In this document: one piece after another, positions 1-5,443 of the stretch | How positions within the stretch are numbered: the first letter of the stretch is position 1 | How the letters are laid out: each line of letters starts with the position of its first letter | Origin: Bacillota bacterium | GTDB taxonomy: Bacteria; Bacillota; Clostridia; Christensenellales; SZUA-584 | Direction of reading: 5' to 3' | Length of the DNA: 10,137 nucleotides | NCBI GenBank assembly: GCA_023396555.1 | Contig: JAEWWC010000077.1 | Span: forward strand, 1-10,137 | Made by a program: the position numbers and the translations under genes | Notes under the pieces: generated by a model | Databases searched by the model: none | Told to the model about the DNA's origin: nothing | The model's input: only the letters and a program-made list of their open reading frames with translations

Positions 1-1
1 T

Positions 2-655
2 GAGACCACGCAATACCTGTTCATCATATTCATGCCCGAGTTTATCGCCGCGCCGGGCAGCCGCCAACTGGACTTTGAATACCTTTATCCCTTTCGGTAC
101 AACGCCGTTACGTTTCAAAATAAGATAGGCCACGGGCAGCCAGAGGCGAAGCAAATCGCAGAGATGATGCTGAGTCTTAAAGCGGTGCTGGCTGACAGAA
201 AACCGGGTTACCGGCATACGATGGACGCCGGCCTGCGACAGATACTCGCCGTGCTGATCGGTCACTTTCAGTCCACATATCCGGACTACGCCGAAGCCGG
301 TTCCGCCGTGGGCCAGCAGAAGATGCAGCAGGCGCTCAGTTACATCAATGAGAATTTTCTGAGCAATCCGACGCTGGAGGAGGTGGCGGGCCGGTTCCAC
401 CTGAGCGCGTCGCGCTTCCGCCATGTTTTCCGCGACGCGGTGCGGATCGGATTCAAGGAATACCTGACCTATCTGCGCCTGGGCGAGAGCCGCAAGCTGC
501 TGCTCACAACCGACCTAAACGTGACGGAGGTGGCCGGACGGTCCGGCTTCAGCAACATCAACCAGTTTTACAAGGTGTTTTACAAATATGTCTATTTGTC
601 GCCGGCGCAGTACCGCAAGCTCTATGCGCGGTCGGGCCAGACGGCTGAAGAATAA
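2..655 (+). CDS. AraC-family transcriptional regulator, 5' end outside window
   Basis: This is the C-terminal part of an AraC/XylS-type DNA-binding regulator. The frame is open to the first bases of the window (reading ETTQYLFIIF before the first ATG at 32), so the true start lies upstream and ATG 32 is internal. Numbered from that ATG, residues 1-85 look like the end of a cupin-type sensor domain and its linker helices. Residues 97-200 are the double helix-turn-helix domain: first HTH about 115-136 (TLEEVAGRFHLSASRFRHVF), second about 163-185 (NVTEVAGRSGFSNINQFYKVF), ending in the family signature SPAQYRK. A Tyr (188) stands where most members have Gly before the SP motif (K-x-x-G-x-S/T-P). 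The reductase gene begins 30 bp downstream on the same strand with no terminator between, so it is the most likely target. The ligand cannot be read from this fragment. Confidence 0.9.
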   Translation, partial: ETTQYLFIIFMPEFIAAPGSRQLDFEYLYPFRYNAVTFQNKIGHGQPEAKQIAEMMLSLKAVLADRKPGYRHTMDAGLRQILAVLIGHFQSTYPDYAEAGSAVGQQKMQQALSYINENFLSNPTLEEVAGRFHLSASRFRHVFRDAVRIGFKEYLTYLRLGESRKLLLTTDLNVTEVAGRSGFSNINQFYKVFYKYVYLSPAQYRKLYARSGQTAEE

Positions 656-685
656 TGACTCATGTGATATCAAAGGAGGCAGTCT

Positions 686-2797
686 ATGAAAGCGTATCCG
701 CATCTGTTTGAACCCATCAGGATCGGGAACTTCGTCGCGCCCAACAGGGTCGCGCATGTGCCGACGGACATCAGCTCGTCCCACGCGGACGGCTCGGTGA
801 GCGAGCGCGACATCCATCACCACAGCGAACTCGCCAAGGGCGGCACCGGCTTCATCGTCGTGGGCGCCACCACTCCGGACTCCAAGACGGGACGTCCCAC
901 CGTAACGTGCCTGGTGGCCGACGCGGACAACTACATACCCGGCTTGGCCCGGCTGGCCGCCTCGATGCACCGCTATGGATCCAAGTGCGCTGTGCAACTG
1001 CAGCATCCGGGCAGGCAGTGCGCTATTCCGCGCTACAACACGATGTCCACCAACGACATGGTGTTAAAGCTACCGTGGTCCGCCGGTCACGAGATCGTGT
1101 ACGAGAATGCCGAGGAGAAGGGCAAGCCCGTCCGTGCGATGGCGACCGAAGAGGTGCTGGAGATGATCGACAAGTTCTCCGAGGCGGCGTGGCGCGTCCA
1201 GCAGGCCGGCTTCGACGCGGTGGAGCTGCACGCGGCGCATGGCTACCTCATCTCGCAGTTCATGAGCCCGCTCTTAAATCGGCGTATCGACCGTTTCGGT
1301 GGCAGCTTCGAGAACCGCATGCGTTTCCCGTTGGCGATCATCGACTCGATACAGAAGAAATGCGGACGTGACTTCCCGGTGTTGGTGCGCTATTCCGTCG
1401 ATGAATGGGTGCCGGGCGGGCGCGAGCTGGAGGAGAGCAAGCTGGTCGCCCAGACGTTTGAGCGGGCAGGCGTGGCCGCGCTGGACCTGTCGCAGTGCAT
1501 TCAGGAGAGCCCCGGCGCGGGCTTCGACCCGATGTACTATCCCGAGGGCTGGACGGTGTATGCATCCGAGGCGATCAAACAGGTGGTAAGCATCCCCATT
1601 ATCAACAGCCATACGCTGCGCAATCCGGACTACTGCGAAAAGCTGATCGCCGAGGGCAAAACGGATATGGTAGGGCTCTCGCGGCAGATGCTGGCCGACC
1701 CTTACTGGGCGGTGAAGGCGTCGATGGGCAAGGACAAAGAGATACGCCGCTGCATATCCTGCCTCACCGGCTGCTGGCAGGAATCAATGATGGCCAAAAA
1801 GGAGATCGGCTGCGCGATCAACCCGGCGTGTGGCAACGAGGCCTTTGTGGACATGAAGAAGAGCGACAAGCCGGTCAGCGTTGCGATCGTGGGCGGAGGC
1901 CCTGCGGGCATGGAGGCGGCCCGTATCGCCGCGGTGCGCGGGCATAAGGTGACGCTGTTCGAGAAGAAGGCGGAGCTGGGCGGCGCGATACTGGGCTGCT
2001 GCATGGTTCCCGGCAAGGAGAAGATGAAGTGGTACGCGGACTGGTTACGCGAACAGATCGGGTCGCTGGGCATCGACGTGCGCATGAACCACACACCCTC
2101 TTTGGAGGAACTGAAAGGATATGATCTTGTGCTGAACGCGACGGGCGCGTCCTCGTATGTGCCGCAGGTATTCGGTGATGCGGATAAGGTGCTGCCCTTT
2201 GAGGATGTGATCGCGTGCCCTAAGGTATCGTGCGAGTACCACCCTGGAAACCGCAAGGGCGTGAAGGTGGGCGAGCGTGTGCTGGTGTGGGGCGACCATT
2301 ACGCCGCGGCGGACACGGCGGCGTTCCTCGCGTCCATCGGCAAGCAGGTCACCATCGTCACCGAGAAGAAGGAGTTCGGCTCGTCCATCGAGGTCATCCA
2401 TATGTACGTGCTGCGCAAGCGGTTCGCGCAGACGGATGCTGAGGCGCTGGAGTCCAAGCCGTTCAAGTATCCGGTGAAGGTGATCGAGAGCTCCACGCTG
2501 TATGAGATCAAAGACGGCGAAGTCACAGTTCAGGACAGGGGCTTCAACAGGACCACGATACCGGCGGATACCGTGGTGACGTGCCATGTGCGCGCCAACA
2601 CCGCGCTGTTTGAGGAGTTGAAGGCGGCGGGAGTACCCGTGATGAATGCGGGCGACGCGGTGAAGCCGCGCAATCTGCACGCCGCCGTGCAGGAGGGGGC
2701 GATGTTCGGGCTGAATCTGGATGAAAACATGCTGATGAATTCCAACAACGCCGTAATGACGGATGTGCCGATCGACGTACTGGCACAGCTGAAATAG
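686..2797 (+). CDS. Old Yellow Enzyme-family FMN/Fe-S/FAD oxidoreductase (2,4-dienoyl-CoA reductase / enoate reductase type)
   Basis: The protein has 703 aa and starts at ATG 686 behind a strong AAAGGAGG at 672-679. The family transfers hydride from NAD(P)H through FAD, a 4Fe-4S cluster and FMN to an activated C=C bond in the cytosol. Residues 5-340 form the FMN-binding TIM barrel, with H182-A-A-H185-G-Y187 containing the Tyr that serves as proton donor in 2,4-dienoyl-CoA reductase. The cluster ligands are C356-x2-C359-x3-C363-x12-C376. The FAD-binding motif GGGPAG is at 403-408. The second dinucleotide-binding segment near 532-557 reads VLVWGDHYAAADTA, not a classic GxGxxG. Where E. coli FadH has its catalytic His (about residue 252) my eye alignment places Q273. 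The length is slightly above FadH (672 aa) and the BaiCD/BaiH enzymes. It follows an AraC-type gene and is closed by a hairpin terminator. The family is clear; the substrate (enoate, bile acid, steroid, plant phenolic, dienoyl-CoA) is not decidable. Confidence 0.92.
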   Translation: MKAYPHLFEPIRIGNFVAPNRVAHVPTDISSSHADGSVSERDIHHHSELAKGGTGFIVVGATTPDSKTGRPTVTCLVADADNYIPGLARLAASMHRYGSKCAVQLQHPGRQCAIPRYNTMSTNDMVLKLPWSAGHEIVYENAEEKGKPVRAMATEEVLEMIDKFSEAAWRVQQAGFDAVELHAAHGYLISQFMSPLLNRRIDRFGGSFENRMRFPLAIIDSIQKKCGRDFPVLVRYSVDEWVPGGRELEESKLVAQTFERAGVAALDLSQCIQESPGAGFDPMYYPEGWTVYASEAIKQVVSIPIINSHTLRNPDYCEKLIAEGKTDMVGLSRQMLADPYWAVKASMGKDKEIRRCISCLTGCWQESMMAKKEIGCAINPACGNEAFVDMKKSDKPVSVAIVGGGPAGMEAARIAAVRGHKVTLFEKKAELGGAILGCCMVPGKEKMKWYADWLREQIGSLGIDVRMNHTPSLEELKGYDLVLNATGASSYVPQVFGDADKVLPFEDVIACPKVSCEYHPGNRKGVKVGERVLVWGDHYAAADTAAFLASIGKQVTIVTEKKEFGSSIEVIHMYVLRKRFAQTDAEALESKPFKYPVKVIESSTLYEIKDGEVTVQDRGFNRTTIPADTVVTCHVRANTALFEELKAAGVPVMNAGDAVKPRNLHAAVQEGAMFGLNLDENMLMNSNNAVMTDVPIDVLAQLK

Positions 2798-2811
2798 AGA
2801 TAATACAGTTG

Positions 2812-2853
2812 AAACAAGCGAGCCTGTCCGGCTGGTGTCGGGCAGGCTTGTTT
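2812..2853 (+). terminator. Rho-independent terminator after the OYE-family gene
   Basis: GCCTGTCCG (2822-2830) pairs with CGGGCAGGC (2839-2847), including one G-T wobble, around an 8-nt loop. AAACAA (2812-2817) pairs with TTGTTT (2848-2853) after a 4-nt bulge. The T-rich 3' arm gives a modest U tract. It lies 15 bp after the stop codon and directly before the next promoter. Confidence 0.7.
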
Positions 2854-2854
2854 G

Positions 2855-2885
2855 TTGAGATAATCACTCCTCCATGTGGTATAAT
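2855..2885 (+). promoter_or_regulatory. Extended -10 sigma-A promoter for the metallopeptidase-nitroreductase unit
   Basis: A perfect TATAAT at 2880-2885 is preceded by TGG (2877-2879), giving the TGn extended -10 element. TTGAGA at 2855-2860 is a reasonable -35 with a long 19-nt spacer, which the extended -10 can tolerate. Transcription would start near 2892, about 20 nt before the chosen ATG at 2912. It follows the preceding terminator directly. Confidence 0.7.
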
Positions 2886-2898
2886 GATTGAAACGGAC

Positions 2899-2906
2899 GG
2901 GAGGAG
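2899..2906 (+). promoter_or_regulatory. Ribosome binding site that decides the metallopeptidase start
   Basis: GGGAGGAG lies 5 nt before ATG 2912. The longer frame from TTG 2888 would overlap this site and begin at or before the predicted transcription start, so ATG 2912 is preferred. Confidence 0.75.
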
Positions 2907-2911
2907 CGCCG

Positions 2912-3316
2912 ATGGTTTCAATCGACGAAATGCAGACCATGCTGGACAGTATCGCGGAAGCGCTGCCGGGTGAATTCTATGCGCAGCTCAACGGCGGTAT
3001 CATACTGATGCCCCAGACCAAAAGGGACCGCAGAAAAGGCGCCGAGGGCCTGTATATCCTTGGCGAGTATTACAGGGGCGGAAACCTGGGCCGGTATATC
3101 GCCATATACTATGGTTCCTTCGAGAGAGTATACGGGTATCTGCCAAAGGAAAAACTGGCCGAACAGCTGGCTGCAACGCTGAAGCACGAGTTCCGGCATC
3201 ATCTGGAGTCGCTGGCGGGTGAACGCGGTCTGGAGATAGAGGATGAGCAGTTTCTGGCGGATTATATGCGCCATCAGGCACGCCAGAAGGACCAGAGCGG
3301 CAATCGGGAGGAATGA
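2912..3316 (+). CDS. Small zincin-type metallopeptidase family protein
   Basis: This is a 134-aa soluble protein with the zinc-peptidase motif HExxH as H92-E93-F94-R95-H96, followed by HLESLAGERGLEIEDEQFL. The N-terminal segment (SIDEMQTMLDSIAEALPGEF) matches the layout of the Zincin_1-type 'metallopeptidase family protein' group of about 110-150 aa, whose clostridial members often read HEFTHHLE. Two histidines and the glutamate are visible; the third zinc ligand would come from the acidic segment near residues 108-112. No signal peptide or membrane segment is present, so it should be cytosolic. The physiological substrate of this group is not established. It is the first gene of a two-gene unit; the nitroreductase ATG begins 2 nt after its stop, which suggests translational coupling. 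Confidence 0.8.
   Translation: MVSIDEMQTMLDSIAEALPGEFYAQLNGGIILMPQTKRDRRKGAEGLYILGEYYRGGNLGRYIAIYYGSFERVYGYLPKEKLAEQLAATLKHEFRHHLESLAGERGLEIEDEQFLADYMRHQARQKDQSGNREE
3306..3311 (+). promoter_or_regulatory. Ribosome binding site that decides the nitroreductase start
   Basis: GGGAGG sits at the very end of the metallopeptidase gene, 6 nt before ATG 3318. The longer frame starting near 3243 lies wholly inside the upstream gene and adds 25 residues unlike any nitroreductase N-terminus. Confidence 0.75.
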
Positions 3317-3317
3317 T

Positions 3318-3983
3318 ATGGAGGACAGAAGGAAACTGGTGCTGGACACGTGGATGTTCCGCCATGCGTGCAAGAAGTTTGACGCGACCAGATCCGTGCC
3401 GGACGAGGATTTCGCGGTGATACTGGAGGCGGGGCGTCTGTCGCCCAGCTCGTTCGGGTTTGAGCCGTGGCGCTTCCTGGTGCTTCAGGACCGGACACTG
3501 TGGGAAAAGCTGCGTCCTGTGTGCTGGGGCGCGCAGAACTGCTTTAACGGCGCGAGCCATTTTGTGGTGCTGCTGGCGCGTAAAAAAGCGGATATGATAT
3601 ATGATTCGGACTACATCCGGCATATCATGGAGCATGTGCAAAAACTGCCTCCGGATATACAGGAGCAACGAAAACGCAAGTATGCGAATTTTTTGAAAAA
3701 GGATTTTATGCTGCTGGAGAGCGACCGTGCGGTTTTCGATTGGGCGTGTAAGCAGTGCTACATCGCGCTGGCGAACATGCTGGCGGCAGCGGCACTGATG
3801 GGTATCGACTCATGTCCGGTGGAGGGCTTTGTGCAGCGTGACGCGGAGCGTATACTCGCGGAGGAAGGATTGCTGGACCTTTCGCATTTTGGTATCGCCG
3901 TGATGGCGGGGTTCGGGTATCGTGCGGCGGAGCCGCGAATGAAGACGCGTCAGCCGGCGGAGTCTGTGGTGCAGTGGTGCTGA
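3318..3983 (+). CDS. Nitroreductase-family NAD(P)H-dependent FMN oxidoreductase
   Basis: The protein has 221 aa, the usual length for the NfsB/YdgI-type nitroreductase family. These FMN homodimers reduce nitroaromatics, quinones or other small electrophiles with NAD(P)H in the cytosol. Visible FMN-binding elements are R15-H16-A17-C18-K19 (compare RHSTK in E. coli NfsB), LSPSSFGFEPWRF at 41-53, the CPVEGF segment at 166-171, and the C-terminal K209-T210-R211 that corresponds to the phosphate-contacting K/R pair of NfsB. The ending QPAESVVQW is typical of the NAD(P)H-dependent oxidoreductase branch. The start follows the metallopeptidase stop by 1 nt. The stop is only 3 bp from the stop of the convergent comFB gene. 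The natural substrate is unknown. Confidence 0.9.
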   Translation: MEDRRKLVLDTWMFRHACKKFDATRSVPDEDFAVILEAGRLSPSSFGFEPWRFLVLQDRTLWEKLRPVCWGAQNCFNGASHFVVLLARKKADMIYDSDYIRHIMEHVQKLPPDIQEQRKRKYANFLKKDFMLLESDRAVFDWACKQCYIALANMLAAAALMGIDSCPVEGFVQRDAERILAEEGLLDLSHFGIAVMAGFGYRAAEPRMKTRQPAESVVQWC

Positions 3984-3986
3984 CCT

Positions 3987-4271
3987 TTATGCATATTGCT
4001 CGCCGTGATGCGGGCTTTCCCGTACGATTCGGATGGCACTGGCGACGGCAGCGGTTAAGTTGACCTGAGTTTGTAGGTTCATCGCATCAAAATGAGAATA
4101 GACGTCGCCGGCTACGCTGACCACGTAGCGGGGCGGCAGTTTGTTCAACGCAAGCGCTTTCACATCAGCTCGGCAACGCTCGCAGCAGCACATGCCGGAA
4201 CACCGCATCAGCTCGTTTAGCTTGTATTCCACAAGGTCTTCCATGATGTTTTTTGGTGTAAAATTAAACAT
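3987..4271 (-). CDS. comFB: ComFB-family protein (late competence development protein family)
   Basis: This is a 94-aa protein from ATG 4271 (reading MFNFTPKNIMEDLVEYKLNE). It matches the ComFB family: an N-terminal helix with N-x-M-E-x-L-V, a cysteine cluster C24, C28, C29, C30, C33, then ADVKALALNKLPPRYV and the C-terminal helical segment AVASAIRIVRESPHH. The four-to-five cysteine arrangement suggests metal binding (inference). In Bacillus subtilis comFB lies in the comF operon without a firmly defined role; cyanobacterial ComFB-domain proteins have been reported as c-di-GMP receptors. Here it stands alone, not beside comFA or comFC, and is divergent from a CBS-domain gene. A TTG start at 4298 would add nine residues and overlap the AGGAG site at 4283-4287, so ATG 4271 is chosen although the spacing is a long 10-11 nt. 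Confidence 0.85.
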   Translation of the reverse strand: MFNFTPKNIMEDLVEYKLNELMRCSGMCCCERCRADVKALALNKLPPRYVVSVAGDVYSHFDAMNLQTQVNLTAAVASAIRIVRESPHHGEQYA

Positions 4272-4281
4272 TAAGGCGATA

Positions 4282-4288
4282 CTCCTGC
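4282..4288 (-). promoter_or_regulatory. Ribosome binding site of comFB
   Basis: On the minus strand GCAGGAG ends 10 nt before ATG 4271. It supports that start over the upstream TTG at 4298. Confidence 0.55.
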
Positions 4289-4331
4289 AACCAGTCAAGT
4301 GACAGTACCAATTTTTTGATTATCTTAATAC

Positions 4332-4359
4332 ATTATAACAGAAAATTCCACATATGAAA
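4332..4359 (-). promoter_or_regulatory. Extended -10 promoter for comFB
   Basis: On the minus strand TATAAT (4337-4332) is preceded by TGT (4340-4338), giving a TGn extended -10. TTTCAT (4359-4354) is a weak -35 at 16 nt. Transcription would start near 4326, giving a leader of about 55 nt. Confidence 0.55.
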
Positions 4360-4428
4360 CATTATTTTGACGAAAATTATATTAAATAATGATGTATCTC
4401 TTTTCAAATGATACTGCAATCAAGCAAC

Positions 4429-4446
4429 ATAACAGGAATCTGTTAT
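4429..4446. repeat. Perfect inverted repeat ATAACAG-GAAT-CTGTTAT, possible operator
   Basis: Two 7-bp arms (4429-4435 and 4440-4446) are exact reverse complements around a 4-nt centre. The repeat lies 7 bp upstream of the -35 of the CBS-domain gene promoter and about 70 bp upstream of the comFB -35. The arm sequence occurs again as ATAACAG at 4335-4341, overlapping the comFB -10. No T tract follows, so it is not a terminator. The size and symmetry suit a dimeric regulator, but I do not recognise a known consensus. Confidence 0.45.
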
Positions 4447-4453
4447 ATCGTGG

Positions 4454-4483
4454 TTGATACTAAGAGGTCTGTTGTGATATGAT
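4454..4483 (+). promoter_or_regulatory. Extended -10 promoter for the CBS-domain gene
   Basis: TTGATA (4454-4459) and TATGAT (4478-4483) are separated by 18 nt, and TGA (4475-4477) gives an extended -10 element. Transcription would start near 4490, leaving a leader of about 38 nt before ATG 4528. Confidence 0.65.
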
Positions 4484-4527
4484 AGCTATGAAAAAAACTA
4501 TTACAGAATTAACGTAATTGGAATAAG

Positions 4528-4941
4528 ATGAACATATTATTTTTTTTGAAGCCGAAAGTTGACATAGCCTATATTTTCGAGGATTCAACGCTGAGGCAGG
4601 CCCTAGAGAAGATGAAGCACTATGGTTATGCCGCGATTCCTGTCATCAACAGGGACGGCGAGTATGCAGGCACACTGAGAGAAGGGGACCTGCTCTGGGC
4701 TATATTGGGTAACGAAGCCTATGACAACCATGCTCGTGAGACGTATCTGGTCAAAGACATATTACAAGGCCGGCAGAATGTGCCGGTCAATGTGAACGCA
4801 GATATCGACGACCTGCTGCTGATGGCGATGACTCAGAACTTCATCCCCGTTACGGACGATCGGGGGCTGTTTATAGGTATTGTAACCCGAAGAGACATCA
4901 TGCAGTATTATTACGACAAAACGCATCCGCAAAACGTATAG
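4528..4941 (+). CDS. Two-CBS-domain protein (CbpB/DarB-like)
   Basis: This is a stand-alone pair of CBS domains in 137 aa. CBS1 spans about 14-60 (YIFEDSTLRQALEKMKHYGY, then AAIPVI and GTLREGDLLWAI); CBS2 spans about 75-128 (VKDIL, NFIPVTDDRGLFIGIVTRRDI). CBS pairs bind adenine nucleotides. Small two-CBS proteins of Firmicutes such as Listeria CbpB and B. subtilis DarB are c-di-AMP receptors that regulate (p)ppGpp synthesis and metabolism; assigning this one to that group is inference from size and layout. No membrane segment is present. The ribosome site is weak (GGAA at 4520-4523, 4 nt from the ATG), so expression may be modest. It is monocistronic, divergent from comFB, and closed by a hairpin terminator. 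Confidence 0.85.
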   Translation: MNILFFLKPKVDIAYIFEDSTLRQALEKMKHYGYAAIPVINRDGEYAGTLREGDLLWAILGNEAYDNHARETYLVKDILQGRQNVPVNVNADIDDLLLMAMTQNFIPVTDDRGLFIGIVTRRDIMQYYYDKTHPQNV

Positions 4942-5000
4942 TTTTATTTTCTTGACTGCACGTTTTTGCCCGCATTTTTTATTTAGATATACCCCCCCTT

Positions 5001-5037
5001 CCCTGTTAACTGGATAACGGCGGGGCTTTTTGTTTTT
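5001..5037 (+). terminator. Rho-independent terminator after the CBS-domain gene
   Basis: The stem begins at CCCTGTTA (5001-5008) and pairs with TAACGG-C-GGG (about 5015-5024) with one bulged base and one T-G wobble around the loop ACTGGA. It is followed by CTTTTTGTTTTT (5026-5037), a clear T tract. It is 59 bp past the stop codon. Confidence 0.75.
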
Positions 5038-5120
5038 CGTGCGGGGTATCAGTAGATGCCATCATATCCGTGCGAGGCTCTGTACCAGCCGTTAGCACGC
5101 TATAGCTCATTTAAACATAA

Positions 5121-5136
5121 AGTGGTCTAGACAACA
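5121..5136. promoter_or_regulatory. NagR/DasR-type (GntR-family) operator
   Basis: AGTGGTCTAGACAACA matches 14 of 16 positions of the dre consensus A(C/G)TGGTCTAGACCA(C/G)T, as I recall it for Streptomyces DasR and, in related form, Bacillus NagR (YvoA). The TGGTCTAGAC core is intact. These HutC-subfamily GntR regulators respond to glucosamine-6-P or GlcNAc-6-P and control nag genes. The next gene downstream is of the NagB/AgaI family, which makes the match functionally coherent, although the site is about 310 bp from its start codon. The regulator gene itself is not in the window. Confidence 0.6.
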
Positions 5137-5200
5137 TATACAACTCTCCCAAAAAACTGTATTGTAAACATGATATCCAGATACCTTTCAATGTATATAT

Positions 5201-5370
5201 AATCAGCGCCCCGCAAGAGGCGTCACTGGCCTGATTTCTAAATCTGTTCGGCTTAAATATTTAGTGCTGTAATCTTCAGCCGTGGAGAGGTAGACGGATT
5301 GGATTTCAGATAAAGCAGATCGAGCGCTGAACCATCGGAGCCACGTGGACTAGCGGTAGAAATACCGTGC
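5201..5370 (+). ncRNA. Possible structured 5' leader RNA of the amino-sugar operon
   Basis: Several short helices can be drawn in order. AATCAG (5201-5206) pairs with CTGATT (5231-5236) and encloses CGCC (5207-5210)/GGCG (5219-5222). CTAAAT (5238-5243) pairs with ATTTAG (5259-5264). CCGT (5280-5283) pairs with ACGG (5294-5297). TTCAG (5305-5309) pairs with CTGAA (5327-5331). CGGTA (5354-5358) pairs with TACCG (5363-5367) around a GAAA tetraloop, extended by a G-T pair. The GNRA-capped hairpin is the best single element. I do not recognise glmS ribozyme, T-box or another known class. Short helices are expected by chance, so this is tentative. Confidence 0.3.
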
Positions 5371-5443
5371 ATTGGTGGAAGCGTTCAAGGAATTCAATAT
5401 TGGCATCATGATATGAACATATTTCTCAAGTTGGGGGCAATGC

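Larger units (their letters stand above)
5038..5443. other. About 400-bp non-coding region upstream of the amino-sugar operon
   Basis: No convincing gene lies here on either strand. Its first part (to about 5205) is AT-rich and holds a GntR-type operator at 5121-5136 and a -10-like TATATAAT at 5196-5203. A poor promoter candidate, TAAACA (5112-5117) and CATATA (5135-5140) at 17 nt, would place the operator in its spacer. The second part (5201-5370) contains several possible hairpins, listed separately. The stretch from about 5290 to 5415 has coding-like local composition but is broken by stops in every forward frame, so a decayed gene is an alternative reading. Confidence 0.6.

Noticed and set aside
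515..1006. Minus-strand 163-aa open frame across the AraC/OYE junction
   Set aside because: It overlaps two well-supported plus-strand genes, has no ribosome site, and its composition is that of a shadow frame of GC-rich coding DNA.
2045..2680. Minus-strand 211-aa open frame inside the OYE-family gene
   Set aside because: It is antisense to the conserved FAD/NAD domain and rich in Arg/His/Leu, as expected of a reverse-frame shadow; no family features are visible.
4011..4022. CGGG-CTTT-CCCG hairpin near the end of comFB as a terminator
   Set aside because: It has only four base pairs, no following T tract on either strand, and lies in comFB coding sequence.
4488..4517. Nine-codon reading frame (MKKTITELT) before the CBS-domain gene
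   Set aside because: Its ATG lies at or before the predicted transcription start and has no ribosome site, so it is unlikely to be translated as a leader peptide.
5346..5357. Second dre-like operator TGGACTAGCGGT in the leader
   Set aside because: It keeps only 7 of 12 core positions (TGG and CTAG) and has lost the symmetric right half, so it is not convincing.
5201..5370. glmS ribozyme or T-box in the amino-sugar leader
   Set aside because: The conserved glmS core around its cleavage site and the T-box TGGNACCGCG-type sequence are not present.
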